From: Caballeronia sordidicola | GTDB lineage: Bacteria; Pseudomonadota; Gammaproteobacteria; Burkholderiales; Burkholderiaceae | DNA: 64,000 bases | Assembly (NCBI RefSeq): GCF_001544455.2 | Contig: NZ_FCOC02000013.1 | Location: 62,001-126,000, forward strand | Direction: 5' to 3' | In this document: positions 46,330 through 55,849 of the stretch, one piece after another | Numbering within the stretch: the first letter of the stretch is position 1 | Layout of the letters: every line of letters begins with the position of its first letter | Program-made: the position numbers and the translations under genes | The notes under the pieces: model-generated | What the model saw: the letters and a program-made list of their open reading frames with translations, nothing else | The model's database searches: none | What the model was told of the DNA's origin: nothing

Positions 46330-47535
46330 ATGAGTGAGCAGTTGAGCGCAGCGCCTGCCCAGCCGGGCGGCCCGGGCGGTTCCGGCGTCCCCGCCGGTCC
46401 CAACGGCCGCCGCCCCGAACCCGGCATGCGCAGCCCGGACTGGGCCGAAAACAACTTCGTGCGGATCGTCGATGTCTTCAAGAAGTTCGACGAAACCGTC
46501 GCGGTGAAAGGCGTGAATCTGTCGGTGAAAAGGGGCGAGTTGTTTGCGCTGCTCGGCAGTTCCGGCTGCGGCAAATCCACTTTGCTGCGCATGCTCGCCG
46601 GGCTCGAGTCGGTGAGCTCGGGGCACATTCTCATCGATGGCGAGGATCTCGCCGCCATGCCGCCGTATCGACGGCCGACGAACATGATGTTCCAGTCGTA
46701 CGCGCTGTTTCCGCATATGTCGGTGGAGTCGAATGTCGCGTTTGGGCTCAAGCAGGAGGGCGTGCGCGGCGCGGAACTGAAAGAGCGGGTGCACGCGACG
46801 CTTGAACTCGTGCAGATGGCGCGCTACGCGCAGAGAAAGCCCAGTCAGTTGTCCGGTGGACAGCAACAGCGCGTGGCGCTCGCCCGCAGTCTTGTAAAGC
46901 GTCCGAAACTGCTGCTGCTCGACGAACCCATGTCCGCGCTCGACAAACAAATCCGTCAGCGCACGCAGATCGAGCTGGTGAACATTCTCGATAAGGTCGG
47001 CGTCACATGCATCATGGTCACGCACGACCAGGAAGAGGCCATGACCATGGCCGGCCGGATTGCGGTGATGAGCGAGGGCGAGATCGTGCAGACCGGCACG
47101 CCGCACGAGGTCTACGAATATCCGAATAGCCGGTTCACGGCGGAATTCATCGGTTCGACCAATCTGTTCGACGGCAACGTGGTCGAGGACGAACCCGATC
47201 ATATCTTCGTGGAATCGAAAGATCTGCCTTCGCGCCTGTACGTGAACCACGGAATCACGGGACCGCTCGGCATGCCCGTCACCATCTCGGTTCGCCCCGA
47301 GCGCATCGCGCTGACGCGCAAACCGCCCGAAGGCGCCTACAACTGGGGCCACGGCACGATTGCGAACATCGCGTACATGGGCGGCTATACGCTTTATCAC
47401 GTGAAGCTCGACAGCGGCAAGGTGGTGCTGGCGAACTTGTCGAGCCTCACGGCTGGCGAACTCGAATCGCCCACCTGGGACGACGAGGTTTATGTGCGCT
47501 GGTCGGCATCCGCGGGCGTGGTGCTCACAGCATGA
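46330..47535 (+). CDS. potG: Polyamine ABC transporter ATPase, PotG type
   Basis: The 401-residue ABC ATPase has Walker A GSSGCGKS (76-83), FQSYALFPHMSVESN, signature LSGGQQQRVALARSLVKRP, Walker B LLLLDEP and a C-terminal TOBE region. NMMFQSYALFPHM and the polar roughly 40-residue N-terminus match PotG. The ATG at 46330 is chosen; an in-frame ATG at 46270 has AGGAG directly abutting it, too close to work well. Its stop overlaps the potH start (ATGA, 47532-47535). Confidence 0.93.
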   Translation: MSEQLSAAPAQPGGPGGSGVPAGPNGRRPEPGMRSPDWAENNFVRIVDVFKKFDETVAVKGVNLSVKRGELFALLGSSGCGKSTLLRMLAGLESVSSGHILIDGEDLAAMPPYRRPTNMMFQSYALFPHMSVESNVAFGLKQEGVRGAELKERVHATLELVQMARYAQRKPSQLSGGQQQRVALARSLVKRPKLLLLDEPMSALDKQIRQRTQIELVNILDKVGVTCIMVTHDQEEAMTMAGRIAVMSEGEIVQTGTPHEVYEYPNSRFTAEFIGSTNLFDGNVVEDEPDHIFVESKDLPSRLYVNHGITGPLGMPVTISVRPERIALTRKPPEGAYNWGHGTIANIAYMGGYTLYHVKLDSGKVVLANLSSLTAGELESPTWDDEVYVRWSASAGVVLTA

Positions 47536-48446
47536 GGGCGCTGCAATCAATCCGGCAGCGGTTCGGCCTCTCCGGAAGGACGGCTGTGATTGCCGGGCCG
47601 TATCTTTGGCTCGTGCTGTTGTTTCTCGTGCCGTTCCTTCTGGTTGTAAAGATCAGTTTCTCCGATTCACGCCTCGGCATTCCGCCCTACACGGAATTGA
47701 CCGCGTTGAAAGAGGGCGTGCTGAGTATCGCGCTCGATTTCTCGCATTATGCGTTTCTGCTGACGGATAGCCTGTACTTCGCGACGTATATGAACTCGCT
47801 GCTGGTCGCGGGCGTATCGACGTTGCTGTGTCTGCTGATTGGTTATCCAATGGCGTATTACATCGCGCGTTCGAATCCGGCGACTCGCAATCTGCTGATG
47901 ATGGCCGTGATGCTGCCGTTCTGGACGTCGTTTCTGATTCGCGTTTATGCGTGGATTGGCATTCTCAAGAATAACGGCTTGCTGAATAACTTCCTCATGT
48001 GGACAGGGATCATTCATTCGCCCATTGAGCTGTATCACACGAATATCGCGGTGTATATCGGCATGGTGTATTCGTATTTGCCGTTTCTCGTGATGCCGCT
48101 TTACGCCCATCTGGTGAAGATGGATCTGACCTTGCTTGAAGCCGCTTATGACCTTGGCGCGAAGCCGTGGAAAGCGTTCTTGCAGATCACGCTGCCGCTG
48201 TCGAAGAACGGGATTATTGCCGGTTGTCTGCTGGTGTTTATTCCCGCGGTCGGCGAGTACGTGATTCCGGAATTGCTCGGCGGCGCGGACACCTTGATGA
48301 TCGGCCGCGTGATGTGGAATGAATTCTTCGATAACGCCGATTGGCCCATGGCTTCAGCCGTGACGTGCGCAATGGTTCTGTTGCTGCTCGTGCCCATGGC
48401 GGTCTTCCAGTATTACCAGGCGAAGCAACTGGAGGAGAAACGATGA
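47532..48446 (+). CDS. potH: Polyamine ABC transporter permease, PotH type
   Basis: The 304-residue inner-membrane permease has six hydrophobic segments and LVLLFLVPFLLVVKISFSDSRLGIPPYTEL near the N-terminus, typical of PotH. The EAA loop is LEAAYDLGAKPWKAFLQITLP. It pairs with the PotI-type subunit. It overlaps potG by four bases at its start and the next gene by four bases at its end. Confidence 0.94.
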   Translation: MRALQSIRQRFGLSGRTAVIAGPYLWLVLLFLVPFLLVVKISFSDSRLGIPPYTELTALKEGVLSIALDFSHYAFLLTDSLYFATYMNSLLVAGVSTLLCLLIGYPMAYYIARSNPATRNLLMMAVMLPFWTSFLIRVYAWIGILKNNGLLNNFLMWTGIIHSPIELYHTNIAVYIGMVYSYLPFLVMPLYAHLVKMDLTLLEAAYDLGAKPWKAFLQITLPLSKNGIIAGCLLVFIPAVGEYVIPELLGGADTLMIGRVMWNEFFDNADWPMASAVTCAMVLLLLVPMAVFQYYQAKQLEEKR

Positions 48447-49264
48447 TCCAGCCCAGCCGCTCGCTGCGCTTCACGTTTCTCGGGATCGGATTTCTGTTTC
48501 TTTATATTCCGATCATCAGCCTGATTGTGTACTCGTTCAACGAATCGCAACTGGTCACGGTCTGGACCGCATTTTCGTTCAAGTGGTACCGCGCGTTGGT
48601 TCACGATGACGAACTGATTAACGCAGCGTGGTTATCGATTCGAATTGCGGTATTTACCGCGTGTGCTTCAGTGGTGATCGGGACGTGGGCGGGTTATGTA
48701 CTCGCGCGCATGGGCCGGTTTCGCGGTTTCACGCTGTACGCCGGCATGATCAACGCGCCGCTGGTGATTCCCGAAGTGATCCAGGGGATATCGCTGTTAT
48801 TGCTGTTCGTGGAAATGGCCAAGGTATTCGGCTGGCCGGCGGGACGCGGCTTGTTCACCATCTGGATTGGCCACGTGATGCTGTGTATTTCCTACGTTGC
48901 TATCATTGTGGAATCGCGGGTCAGGGAATTGAATCCGTCGCTTGAAGAAGCCGCGCTCGATCTGGGCGCAACGCCATTGAGCGTGTTTTTTGCGATCACA
49001 TTGCCGTTGATATCGCAGGCATTGGTGGCGGGGTGGCTGCTGTCGTTCACGCTTTCCATCGATGACCTCGTTTTGTCCGCGTTCCTGTCGGGACCGGGAT
49101 CGACCACATTGCCACTGGTCGTGTTTTCGCGCGTCCGGCTCGGATTGAATCCCGAAATGAACGCGCTTGCCACGTTGTTTATTGCGTTTGTGACGGTCGG
49201 CGTGATCGGCGCGAATTACGTCATGCAGAGAAACGAGCGCAAGCGCCTGACCAACGTGCTTTAG
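48443..49264 (+). CDS. potI: Polyamine ABC transporter permease, PotI type
   Basis: The 273-residue permease begins MIQPSRSLRFTFLGIGFLFLYIPIISLIVYSFNES. The EAA loop is LEEAALDLGATPLSVFFAITLPL, and SIDDLVLSAFLSGPGSTTLPL is typical of PotI. GGAGGAGAAA precedes the ATG at 48443, which overlaps the potH stop. Its own stop TAG overlaps by three bases the TAA of the convergent dehydratase gene. Confidence 0.94.
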   Translation: MIQPSRSLRFTFLGIGFLFLYIPIISLIVYSFNESQLVTVWTAFSFKWYRALVHDDELINAAWLSIRIAVFTACASVVIGTWAGYVLARMGRFRGFTLYAGMINAPLVIPEVIQGISLLLLFVEMAKVFGWPAGRGLFTIWIGHVMLCISYVAIIVESRVRELNPSLEEAALDLGATPLSVFFAITLPLISQALVAGWLLSFTLSIDDLVLSAFLSGPGSTTLPLVVFSRVRLGLNPEMNALATLFIAFVTVGVIGANYVMQRNERKRLTNVL

Positions 49265-50274
49265 CCGTTTTGCGCCGCCGCCGAAAGGTGCTTGTTCAGG
49301 GTTGCCGGGTCGGTGTTCGTGCCGCACAGCAGGACGCCGACGCGTTTTCCTTCCAGCGATTCGCGCAACGGCCCGAGCAACGCCGCCGTGGCCGCGGCGC
49401 ATGCAGGCTCGACCGCCAGCTTCAGCTCGTTGAACACATGCAGCATGGCGTGGCGCAAGTCGTTATCGGTTACGGTCACCAGACGGTCGATATGCCGCCG
49501 GCACAACTCGTAGCTATATTCCTCGGTATGCGGCGCCATCAATGAATCCGCGATGCTTTGCATTGCGCCCATCTTGATCGTGTGATTTGCTGCGAAGCTC
49601 TGGCTCATTGCGTCGGCGCCCGCGGGCTCGACGCCATATACGTGTATCGATGGATTCGCGAGCCGGAACGCCAGCGACACGCCCGCCGCGAGCCCGCCGC
49701 CACCGATAGGCAAGATCACCGCATCGAGATCGGGCGCCTGCGAGGTCCATTCGTAACCGAGCGTGGACGTTCCGATCACAGTCCTGTATCCATTGAACGG
49801 ATGCACGAAATAGCGGCCTTCTTCCGCTTCGATCTTCCGCACGATCTCGAACGCTTCAGCCCCGTTCTCCGCCATCACCACTTCGGCGCCGTAACGGCGG
49901 CACAGCGCGATGCGCGCCGGACTTGCCGTCTTGATCATCACGACCTTCGCGCCAATCTCGAGCCGCACGGCGGCATAAGCGACGGCCACCGCGTGATTTC
50001 CCGCCGACACACACGTGACGCCGGCATCGCGTTCGCTTTCGGAGAGCGCAAGCAGGTGCGAGAACGCGCCGCGCGTCTTGAATGTGCCGCCGACCTGCAG
50101 CAGTTCGAACTTGAAATTGACGGACGTGTCTTCGAGCGTGGGGAAGTCGTGCCGCTCGAAGGTCGGCGTGCGCGCGACCCACGGCGCGAGCGCCATGTGC
50201 TGGGCGGCGATGTCGTCGAGAGTGGGGATCGGCGTGCCGTCGATGGTCTGGTCGGGGTGATGGGCGGTGGACAT
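49261..50274 (-). CDS. Threonine/serine dehydratase, fold-type II PLP enzyme
   Basis: The 337-residue protein has the PLP Lys66 in VGGTFKTRGAF, the phosphate loop SAGNHAVAVAYAAV, and the glycine-rich GGGGLAAG near residue 193. There is no C-terminal ACT-like regulatory domain, so it resembles the catabolic or serine racemase-type enzymes rather than biosynthetic IlvA. It likely deaminates threonine or serine to the 2-oxo acid. It is transcribed convergently with the polyamine operon, overlapping its end by four bases. Confidence 0.9.
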   Translation of the reverse strand: MSTAHHPDQTIDGTPIPTLDDIAAQHMALAPWVARTPTFERHDFPTLEDTSVNFKFELLQVGGTFKTRGAFSHLLALSESERDAGVTCVSAGNHAVAVAYAAVRLEIGAKVVMIKTASPARIALCRRYGAEVVMAENGAEAFEIVRKIEAEEGRYFVHPFNGYRTVIGTSTLGYEWTSQAPDLDAVILPIGGGGLAAGVSLAFRLANPSIHVYGVEPAGADAMSQSFAANHTIKMGAMQSIADSLMAPHTEEYSYELCRRHIDRLVTVTDNDLRHAMLHVFNELKLAVEPACAAATAALLGPLRESLEGKRVGVLLCGTNTDPATLNKHLSAAAQNG

Positions 50275-50291
50275 GAGATGTATTGTGCTAG

Positions 50292-50678
50292 TCAGGCGAA
50301 TTTGAAGAGTGACCAGGGCCTATGCCTTCGTTGTCGTACTGCGCGCGTGTTTTTGTTCAATTGGTCCAGCAACGCGGTCTGAACGGTATCCCATACCAGA
50401 TCGAGGTCGATTTCGAAGTAGCCGTGCGCAATACGATTACGCATTCCTCGCATGCTACGCCAGGGAATCCCGGCGTGTTGCTGCGCGAATTCGGGATGCC
50501 GATCCATGACTTTCGTCGATGCTTCGCCCATGATGACCAAACTCATGACGACTGCGCTTTGTGTGCGTTTATCCGCTAAAAATTGAGCCTTGTCCATTCC
50601 GCTAACAAAGCTGTATGCATCACAAGCGGCTTGCTGAATGTGATCGAGATAATCTGAAAGACGGATGTTATCGCTCAT
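50292..50678 (-). CDS. hepT: HepT-type HEPN ribonuclease toxin
   Basis: The 128-residue DUF86/HEPN protein has the active motif R-x4-H-x-Y at Arg80, His85, Tyr87 (RNRIAHGYF), followed by DLVWDTVQTALLDQL. In the characterised HepT/MntA systems HepT is an RNase toxin whose motif Tyr is AMPylated by MntA. The N-terminus MSDNIRLSDYLDHIQQAACDAYSFV is typical. Its ATG overlaps the MntA stop by four bases. The C-terminal 15 residues are basic (RRHRPWSLF). Confidence 0.9.
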   Translation of the reverse strand: MSDNIRLSDYLDHIQQAACDAYSFVSGMDKAQFLADKRTQSAVVMSLVIMGEASTKVMDRHPEFAQQHAGIPWRSMRGMRNRIAHGYFEIDLDLVWDTVQTALLDQLNKNTRAVRQRRHRPWSLFKFA

Positions 50679-50965
50679 ACCGGCGCTGCTTCCGCTAACA
50701 CCTGCGCTCGAAACCTGATTGGCAGGTCGCCTGGCGTGAGCAGATCAACGGCCACGCCAAGCATCTCCTCAAGTTCTATTTGCAAGCCGCCCAAGTCGAA
50801 CAGCGTAGCGCCCGGCAACGCGTCGACCAGCAAATCCAGGTCACTGCCATCCAGGTCGGTGCCGTGCAAAACCGAGCCGAACACACGCGGATTGGCGGCG
50901 CGAAAGCGGCCAACAGCTTCCCGCACGATGTCGCGTTTTAGATCGAGGGCGGCAGAGGGTTTCAT
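50675..50965 (-). CDS. mntA: MntA-type minimal nucleotidyltransferase antitoxin
   Basis: The 96-residue protein has the GS-x10-D-x-D motif of MNT nucleotidyltransferases: Gly30-Ser31 and Asp42, Asp44 in FGSVLHGTDLDGSDLDLLVD. Asp74 in VAVDLLTPGDL is the probable third metal ligand. It is expected to AMPylate and neutralise HepT. The ATG at 50963-50965 starts only four bases after the argE stop, and a longer in-frame extension would run into argE. The symbol follows the toxin-antitoxin literature, not the manganese transporter. Confidence 0.9.
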   Translation of the reverse strand: MKPSAALDLKRDIVREAVGRFRAANPRVFGSVLHGTDLDGSDLDLLVDALPGATLFDLGGLQIELEEMLGVAVDLLTPGDLPIRFRAQVLAEAAPV

Positions 50966-50969
50966 GGAA

Positions 50970-52196
50970 TCAACGCGCCTGCGCCTCAACCGACATGCTG
51001 TGAATGAACTTGCCCAAAAACGCCTCGCAAGCCACAAGCTGTTCCAGCGACACATATTCGTTAGCCTTGTGCGCCTGCTCAATGTTCCCCGGCCCGCACA
51101 CAATGCTCGGCACGCCAGCCAACTGGAACAAGCCGGCTTCCGTGCCATAGGCGACCTTGCGCTTGTCCTGATTCGCCGTCAGCGCGCGCACGAGTTGCGT
51201 GATGGCGGCTTGCTCGGACGCATCCAGCCCCGGCGCCGAAGCGATCTTCGAAAACTCGATTGCCGAATTCGCGTGTTCCTTCTGCATCTTCGGCAGCAAT
51301 TCCTCGCGGGCGTATTGTTCGATACGCCGATAAATCGGCTCCGGATCCAGCGTCGGCAAGTTGCGGAATTCGAACGCGAAGTTGCATTCCGCAGGCACCG
51401 TGTTGATTGCGTTGCCACCATTGATCGTGCTCGTCTGCGCGGTCGTGAAGGGCACGTCGTATTGTTCGTCGAACGGACCTTGCGCGCGGAATTCGTCGGC
51501 GACGTCGCGGATAAAACAGATCAGGCGCGCCGCGTATTCGATCGCGTTCAAACCCTTCGGCGTCAATGACGAATGCGCCGCAAAGCCGCGCACGCAGCAG
51601 TTATAGGCGTTGATGCCCTTGTGAGCGATGATCGGCCGCATGCTCGTTGGCTCGCCCACAATGCAGCCATCAGGATTCAAGCCACGCTTTTGCAGGTCGG
51701 CGATCATGAGCGGCGCGCCGGCGCAGCCGATTTCTTCGTCGAAGGAGAGGGCGAAGTGAATGGGGCGCGCGAGTTTCGTGGCCTGCATCTTCGGCAGCAA
51801 CGTCAGGGCCGCGCCAATAAACCCCTTCATGTCGCACGTGCCGCGGCCATACAGCAGACCGTCGCGCACTTCGGGCTTGAACGGATCGCTATCCCATTTC
51901 TGGCCGTCGACCGGCACTACGTCCGTGTGCCCCGACAGCACGATGCCGCCATTCGTCGCGCCGTCGTGCGCGGGAACGGTCGCGAACAGATTGGCCCATT
52001 TGCCGGTCGGATCGGTGGTGAGCGTGCCTTCAATTCCCGCCGCGCGCAGTTCGTCGCGCACCGTTTCGATCAAGCCCATGTTCGGGTTGCGGCTGACGGT
52101 ATCGAAGGAGACGAGCTTCTTGATCCACGCCAGCGACGCCGGTTCGGAGGAAGGTGTTTGGGCGGCGGAAGCCGTCGGTTCAGCGATCTGCGACAT
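50970..52196 (-). CDS. argE: Acetylornithine deacetylase
   Basis: The 408-residue M20 family metallohydrolase shows the zinc ligands in SGHTDVVPVDG (His), YGRGTCDMKGF (Asp) and SFDEEIGCAGAP (Glu-Glu), with the dimerisation domain in the middle. SLAWIKKLVSFDTVSRNPN at the start and FGTEAGLFQLAG-like text (VAYGTEAGLFQLAGVP) near the end match ArgE. It releases acetate from N-acetylornithine in arginine synthesis. The ATG at 52194-52196 has AAGGAGAG upstream. The toxin-antitoxin pair follows within four bases. Confidence 0.93.
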   Translation of the reverse strand: MSQIAEPTASAAQTPSSEPASLAWIKKLVSFDTVSRNPNMGLIETVRDELRAAGIEGTLTTDPTGKWANLFATVPAHDGATNGGIVLSGHTDVVPVDGQKWDSDPFKPEVRDGLLYGRGTCDMKGFIGAALTLLPKMQATKLARPIHFALSFDEEIGCAGAPLMIADLQKRGLNPDGCIVGEPTSMRPIIAHKGINAYNCCVRGFAAHSSLTPKGLNAIEYAARLICFIRDVADEFRAQGPFDEQYDVPFTTAQTSTINGGNAINTVPAECNFAFEFRNLPTLDPEPIYRRIEQYAREELLPKMQKEHANSAIEFSKIASAPGLDASEQAAITQLVRALTANQDKRKVAYGTEAGLFQLAGVPSIVCGPGNIEQAHKANEYVSLEQLVACEAFLGKFIHSMSVEAQAR

Positions 52197-52247
52197 GACA
52201 CTCTCCTTGATTTTCACTTTCGATGATACCGAAAAAGCCTTGAAAAA

Positions 52248-55200
52248 CTAACGCGATGGCGCAATGGCGGCCGCCGGCTTCGCTTGCCGTACCGGCGCGC
52301 CCAGCGCGCGCAACGTTTCCTTCACCGTGGAAATGCGAACGGCGAGATCCGGGCTGCGCACTTCGATGCGCAGCTTGTCCTGCCCCGCGAGCTTGATGTG
52401 CTTGTGCTTTTGCACCATCTCGATGATCTTCATTGCATCGATAGGCGGGTTCGGAATGAACTGCAGCGCAATCACGTGCTCGGCCGCGTCGATCTTCAGG
52501 ATGCCGAGCGGCTTGGCCGCGAGCCGCAGCTTGTGCGTCTCGATCAGCGCATTCGCCTGTGGCGGCAACTTGCCGAATCTGTCTACGAGCTCTTCCAGGA
52601 TCGAATCGATGGCATCGCTCGACTCGCAGTTCGCCATACGCTTGTACAGCGACAGACGTTCCTGCACGTCGCCGCAATAGTCGGCCGGGAGGATCGCGGG
52701 CGCGTGCAGGTTGATCTCGGTCGTGGCGGCGAGCGGCGCGTTCAAATCCGGCTCGCGGCCTTCTTTCAGCGCCCGCACGGCGTCGTTGAGCATGTCGGTG
52801 TAAAGCTGGAAACCGATCTCGTGGATCTCGCCGGATTGTTTGTCGCCGAGCACTTCGCCCGTGCCGCGAATTTCCAGGTCGTGCATGGCGAGATAGAAGC
52901 CCGAACCGAGTTCCTCCATTTGCTGGATCGCTTCAAGCCGGCGCTGCGCCTGTTTCGTGAGCGCGGCGGGGTCGTGCACCAGCAGGTACGCGTAGGCCTG
53001 ATGGTGCGAGCGCCCGACGCGGCCACGCAACTGATGCAACTGCGCGAGGCCGAATTTATCGGCGCGATGAATCAGGATGGTGTTTGCGCTCGGCACGTCG
53101 ATACCGGTTTCAATAATCGTCGTGCACAGCAGCACGTTCGCGCGCTGGCCGACGAAATCGCGCATCACGCGTTCGAGTTCGCGCTCGTGCATTTGCCCGT
53201 GGGCGACCGCAATCCGCGCCTCGGGCACGAGGGCTTCGAGCATCGAACGGCGGTTCTCGATGGTCTCGACCTCGTTGTGCAGGAAATAAACCTGGCCGCC
53301 GCGTTTGAGTTCGCGCAGCATCGCTTCGCGGATCACGCCGTCTTCCTCGCGGCGCACGAAGGTCTTGATCGCGAGGCGCTTTTGCGGCGCGGTCGCGATG
53401 ATCGAAAAATCGCGCAAGCCTTCCAGCGCCATGCCAAGCGTGCGCGGAATGGGCGTGGCGGTGAGCGTGAGTACATCGACTTCAGCGCGCAGCGCTTTCA
53501 ACGCTTCCTTCTGGCGTACGCCGAAGCGGTGTTCCTCGTCGATGATCACGAGCCCCAGCCGTTTGAACACCACATCGTTGGAAAGCAGCTTGTGCGTGCC
53601 AATGACGATATCGACAGTGCCGTCGTTGATTGCCTGGATCGATCCGGCCACTTCTTTCGTGCTCTTGAAGCGTGACAACTCGGCAATCTTCACGGGCCAG
53701 TCGGCAAAGCGGTCGGTAAAGGTGTTGGTGTGCTGTTCGGCGAGCAGGGTGGTTGGCGAGAGAATCGCCACCTGTTTGCCGCCGAGCACCGCAATAAACG
53801 CCGCCCGCAGCGCCACTTCCGTCTTGCCGAAACCCACGTCGCCGCAAACGAGCCGGTCCATTGGCTTGCCGCTCGTCATGTCGCCAATAACAGCCGCGAT
53901 CGCCGCGGCCTGGTCGGGCGTTTCCTCGAAGCCGAAGCTTTCCGCGAATTTCGCGTAGTCGCGGGCTTCGAGGGGGAATGCGTGTCCCTGACGCAGTGCG
54001 CGGCGTGCGTAGAGGTTGAGCAGCTCGGCGGCGGTATCGCGGATCTGCTGGGCGGCCTTGCGTTTGGCCTTGTCCCACTGGCCGGAGCCAAGCGCATGCA
54101 ACGGCGCCGTGTCCGGGTCCGCGCCGCTGTAGCGCGAGATCACGTGAAGCTGCGCGACCGGCACGTACAGCTTGGTTTCGTTCTGGTACTGGAGATGGAG
54201 GAATTCGGTTTCGCCTTCGCCGAGATCCATCGATACCAGTCCCATGTAGCGCCCGATCCCGTGCTGCGTGTGCACGACCGGGTCGCCGATCTTCAGTTCG
54301 GAGAGGTCGCGCACCATCGAATCGACGTTGCTCGCCTGTTCCTGGCGGCGGCGTCCGGCGCGGCGCGTGAGTTGTCCGTAAAGCTCGGTCTCCGTGACGA
54401 TCGAGATGCCTTCTTCGGGCAACGCGAAGCCGTTCGCAAGCGGCGCCACGCCCAGCGAGAACTTCGCTTCGCCCGCGAGCCATTGCTGGAAGGTGTCGTC
54501 TAGCGCGGCACGCAGGCCGTTGTCGGCAAGCAGTTGCTGGATGGTTTCCCGCCGGCCGGCCGATTCGGTTGCGAGCAGCACGCGATTCGGCGTCTGCTCG
54601 AGATAATGACGCAGCGCGAGCAGCGGGTCCTCGGCATGGCGATCGACGGCAAGATCCGGCAACGGCACCGCCCAGCCGCCTTCCGGTGTGGGCGGAAACT
54701 TGAGTTGCGCGAAGGGCTTGGCGAAGGAAAAGAAGTCGTCGTCGGAAAGAAAGAGGCGTTGTGGTTCGAGCAGCGGCCGCTCGCGGTCATGAGACAGGAA
54801 GTTATAGCGCTGCTTCGTGTCGTTCGTGAAACGCTTGATGGCCGCGTCCATGTCGCCCACAAACGCCAGTTGCGCGTCTTGCGGCAAATAATGGAAAAGC
54901 GTGGCGGTTTCGTCGAAGAACAAAGGCAGGTAATACTCGATCCCCGCCGCCGGCACGCCATTGCCAATGTCCTTGTAGATCGAAGAACGGCTCGGGTCGC
55001 CTTCGAACACCTCGCGCCAGCGGCTGCGAAAGGCGGTGCGGGCGGGTTCATCGAAGGGAAATTCGCGGCCCGGGAGCAGGCGCACTTCGCGCACGGGATA
55101 CAAGCTGCGCTGCGTGTCGGGATCGAAGGCGCGAATGGAATCGACCTGATCGTCGAACAAATCGATCCGATACGGCAGCGCGGAGCCCATCGGATACAGA

Positions 55201-55739
55201 TCCAGCAACGACCCCCGCACGCAATATTCGCCGGGACGCACGACCTGGCTCACGTGCTCGTAACCCGCGAGCGTCAACTGGCTCTTGAGCTTCGCCTCGT
55301 TGAGCCGCTCGCCCTGCGTGAACGAAAACGTGTACGCGGCCAGGAAGGACGCGGGCGGCATCCGGTACAACGCCGTGGTCGCAGGCACGAGCAGGATGTC
55401 GCAGCGGCCTTCGCCCAGATCGTGCAACGTGGCTAAGCGGGCGGAAACCAGGTCCTGATGGGGCGAGAACGTGTCGTAAGGCAGCGTTTCCCAGTCGGGC
55501 AGGAGCCTCACGCGGGCGTCGGGCGCGAAGAACGGAATTTCGACGGCGAGACGCTGCGAATCCACGGCGCTTGCGCACATCACGACCAATAAAGGGACTT
55601 TTTCGCGGAACGCGAGGTGATAACGCGCGAGCGCGAGGGCGTCGGAGGAACCGGTGGCGCCATCGAAGACAAAGCGTTGACCGGCCTTGACGAGTGCGAT
55701 AGGAGACGTTGAGTGCAAACTGACGGCTTTTGAAGGCAT
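52248..55739 (-). CDS. mfd: Transcription-repair coupling factor Mfd
   Basis: The 1163-residue protein has an N-terminal UvrB-like region. The RNA polymerase-interacting domain is near residue 490 (GDPVVHTQHGIGRYMGL). A RecG-like translocase carries Walker A GDVGFGKT (about 633-640), DEEH in IIDEEHRFGV (about 733) and RGRVGRSHHQAYAYLL. The C-terminal TRCF domain contains LPADYCGDVQERLSLYKRMAN. It removes stalled RNA polymerase and recruits UvrA to lesions. The start MPSKAVSLHSTSPIALVKAG is usual. It is divergent from ispD. Confidence 0.97.
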   Translation of the reverse strand: MPSKAVSLHSTSPIALVKAGQRFVFDGATGSSDALALARYHLAFREKVPLLVVMCASAVDSQRLAVEIPFFAPDARVRLLPDWETLPYDTFSPHQDLVSARLATLHDLGEGRCDILLVPATTALYRMPPASFLAAYTFSFTQGERLNEAKLKSQLTLAGYEHVSQVVRPGEYCVRGSLLDLYPMGSALPYRIDLFDDQVDSIRAFDPDTQRSLYPVREVRLLPGREFPFDEPARTAFRSRWREVFEGDPSRSSIYKDIGNGVPAAGIEYYLPLFFDETATLFHYLPQDAQLAFVGDMDAAIKRFTNDTKQRYNFLSHDRERPLLEPQRLFLSDDDFFSFAKPFAQLKFPPTPEGGWAVPLPDLAVDRHAEDPLLALRHYLEQTPNRVLLATESAGRRETIQQLLADNGLRAALDDTFQQWLAGEAKFSLGVAPLANGFALPEEGISIVTETELYGQLTRRAGRRRQEQASNVDSMVRDLSELKIGDPVVHTQHGIGRYMGLVSMDLGEGETEFLHLQYQNETKLYVPVAQLHVISRYSGADPDTAPLHALGSGQWDKAKRKAAQQIRDTAAELLNLYARRALRQGHAFPLEARDYAKFAESFGFEETPDQAAAIAAVIGDMTSGKPMDRLVCGDVGFGKTEVALRAAFIAVLGGKQVAILSPTTLLAEQHTNTFTDRFADWPVKIAELSRFKSTKEVAGSIQAINDGTVDIVIGTHKLLSNDVVFKRLGLVIIDEEHRFGVRQKEALKALRAEVDVLTLTATPIPRTLGMALEGLRDFSIIATAPQKRLAIKTFVRREEDGVIREAMLRELKRGGQVYFLHNEVETIENRRSMLEALVPEARIAVAHGQMHERELERVMRDFVGQRANVLLCTTIIETGIDVPSANTILIHRADKFGLAQLHQLRGRVGRSHHQAYAYLLVHDPAALTKQAQRRLEAIQQMEELGSGFYLAMHDLEIRGTGEVLGDKQSGEIHEIGFQLYTDMLNDAVRALKEGREPDLNAPLAATTEINLHAPAILPADYCGDVQERLSLYKRMANCESSDAIDSILEELVDRFGKLPPQANALIETHKLRLAAKPLGILKIDAAEHVIALQFIPNPPIDAMKIIEMVQKHKHIKLAGQDKLRIEVRSPDLAVRISTVKETLRALGAPVRQAKPAAAIAPSR

Positions 55740-55804
55740 AAAGTGTGCGGGGAACCGTTCGCGTGCGAAAGTGCATGCGGGACCGGCATGGTCGCGATAG
55801 ACCT

Positions 55805-55833
55805 ATTATAAAATCCGGGCTTCACTTTTGACT
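55805..55833 (-). promoter_or_regulatory. Possible mfd promoter
   Basis: A minus-strand TATAAT (55805-55810) sits about 65 bases before the mfd start. The -35 region is only a weak match, so strength is uncertain. It lies in the 110-base spacer shared with ispD. Confidence 0.4.
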
Positions 55834-55849
55834 TGGGCGTTTTCAACTC

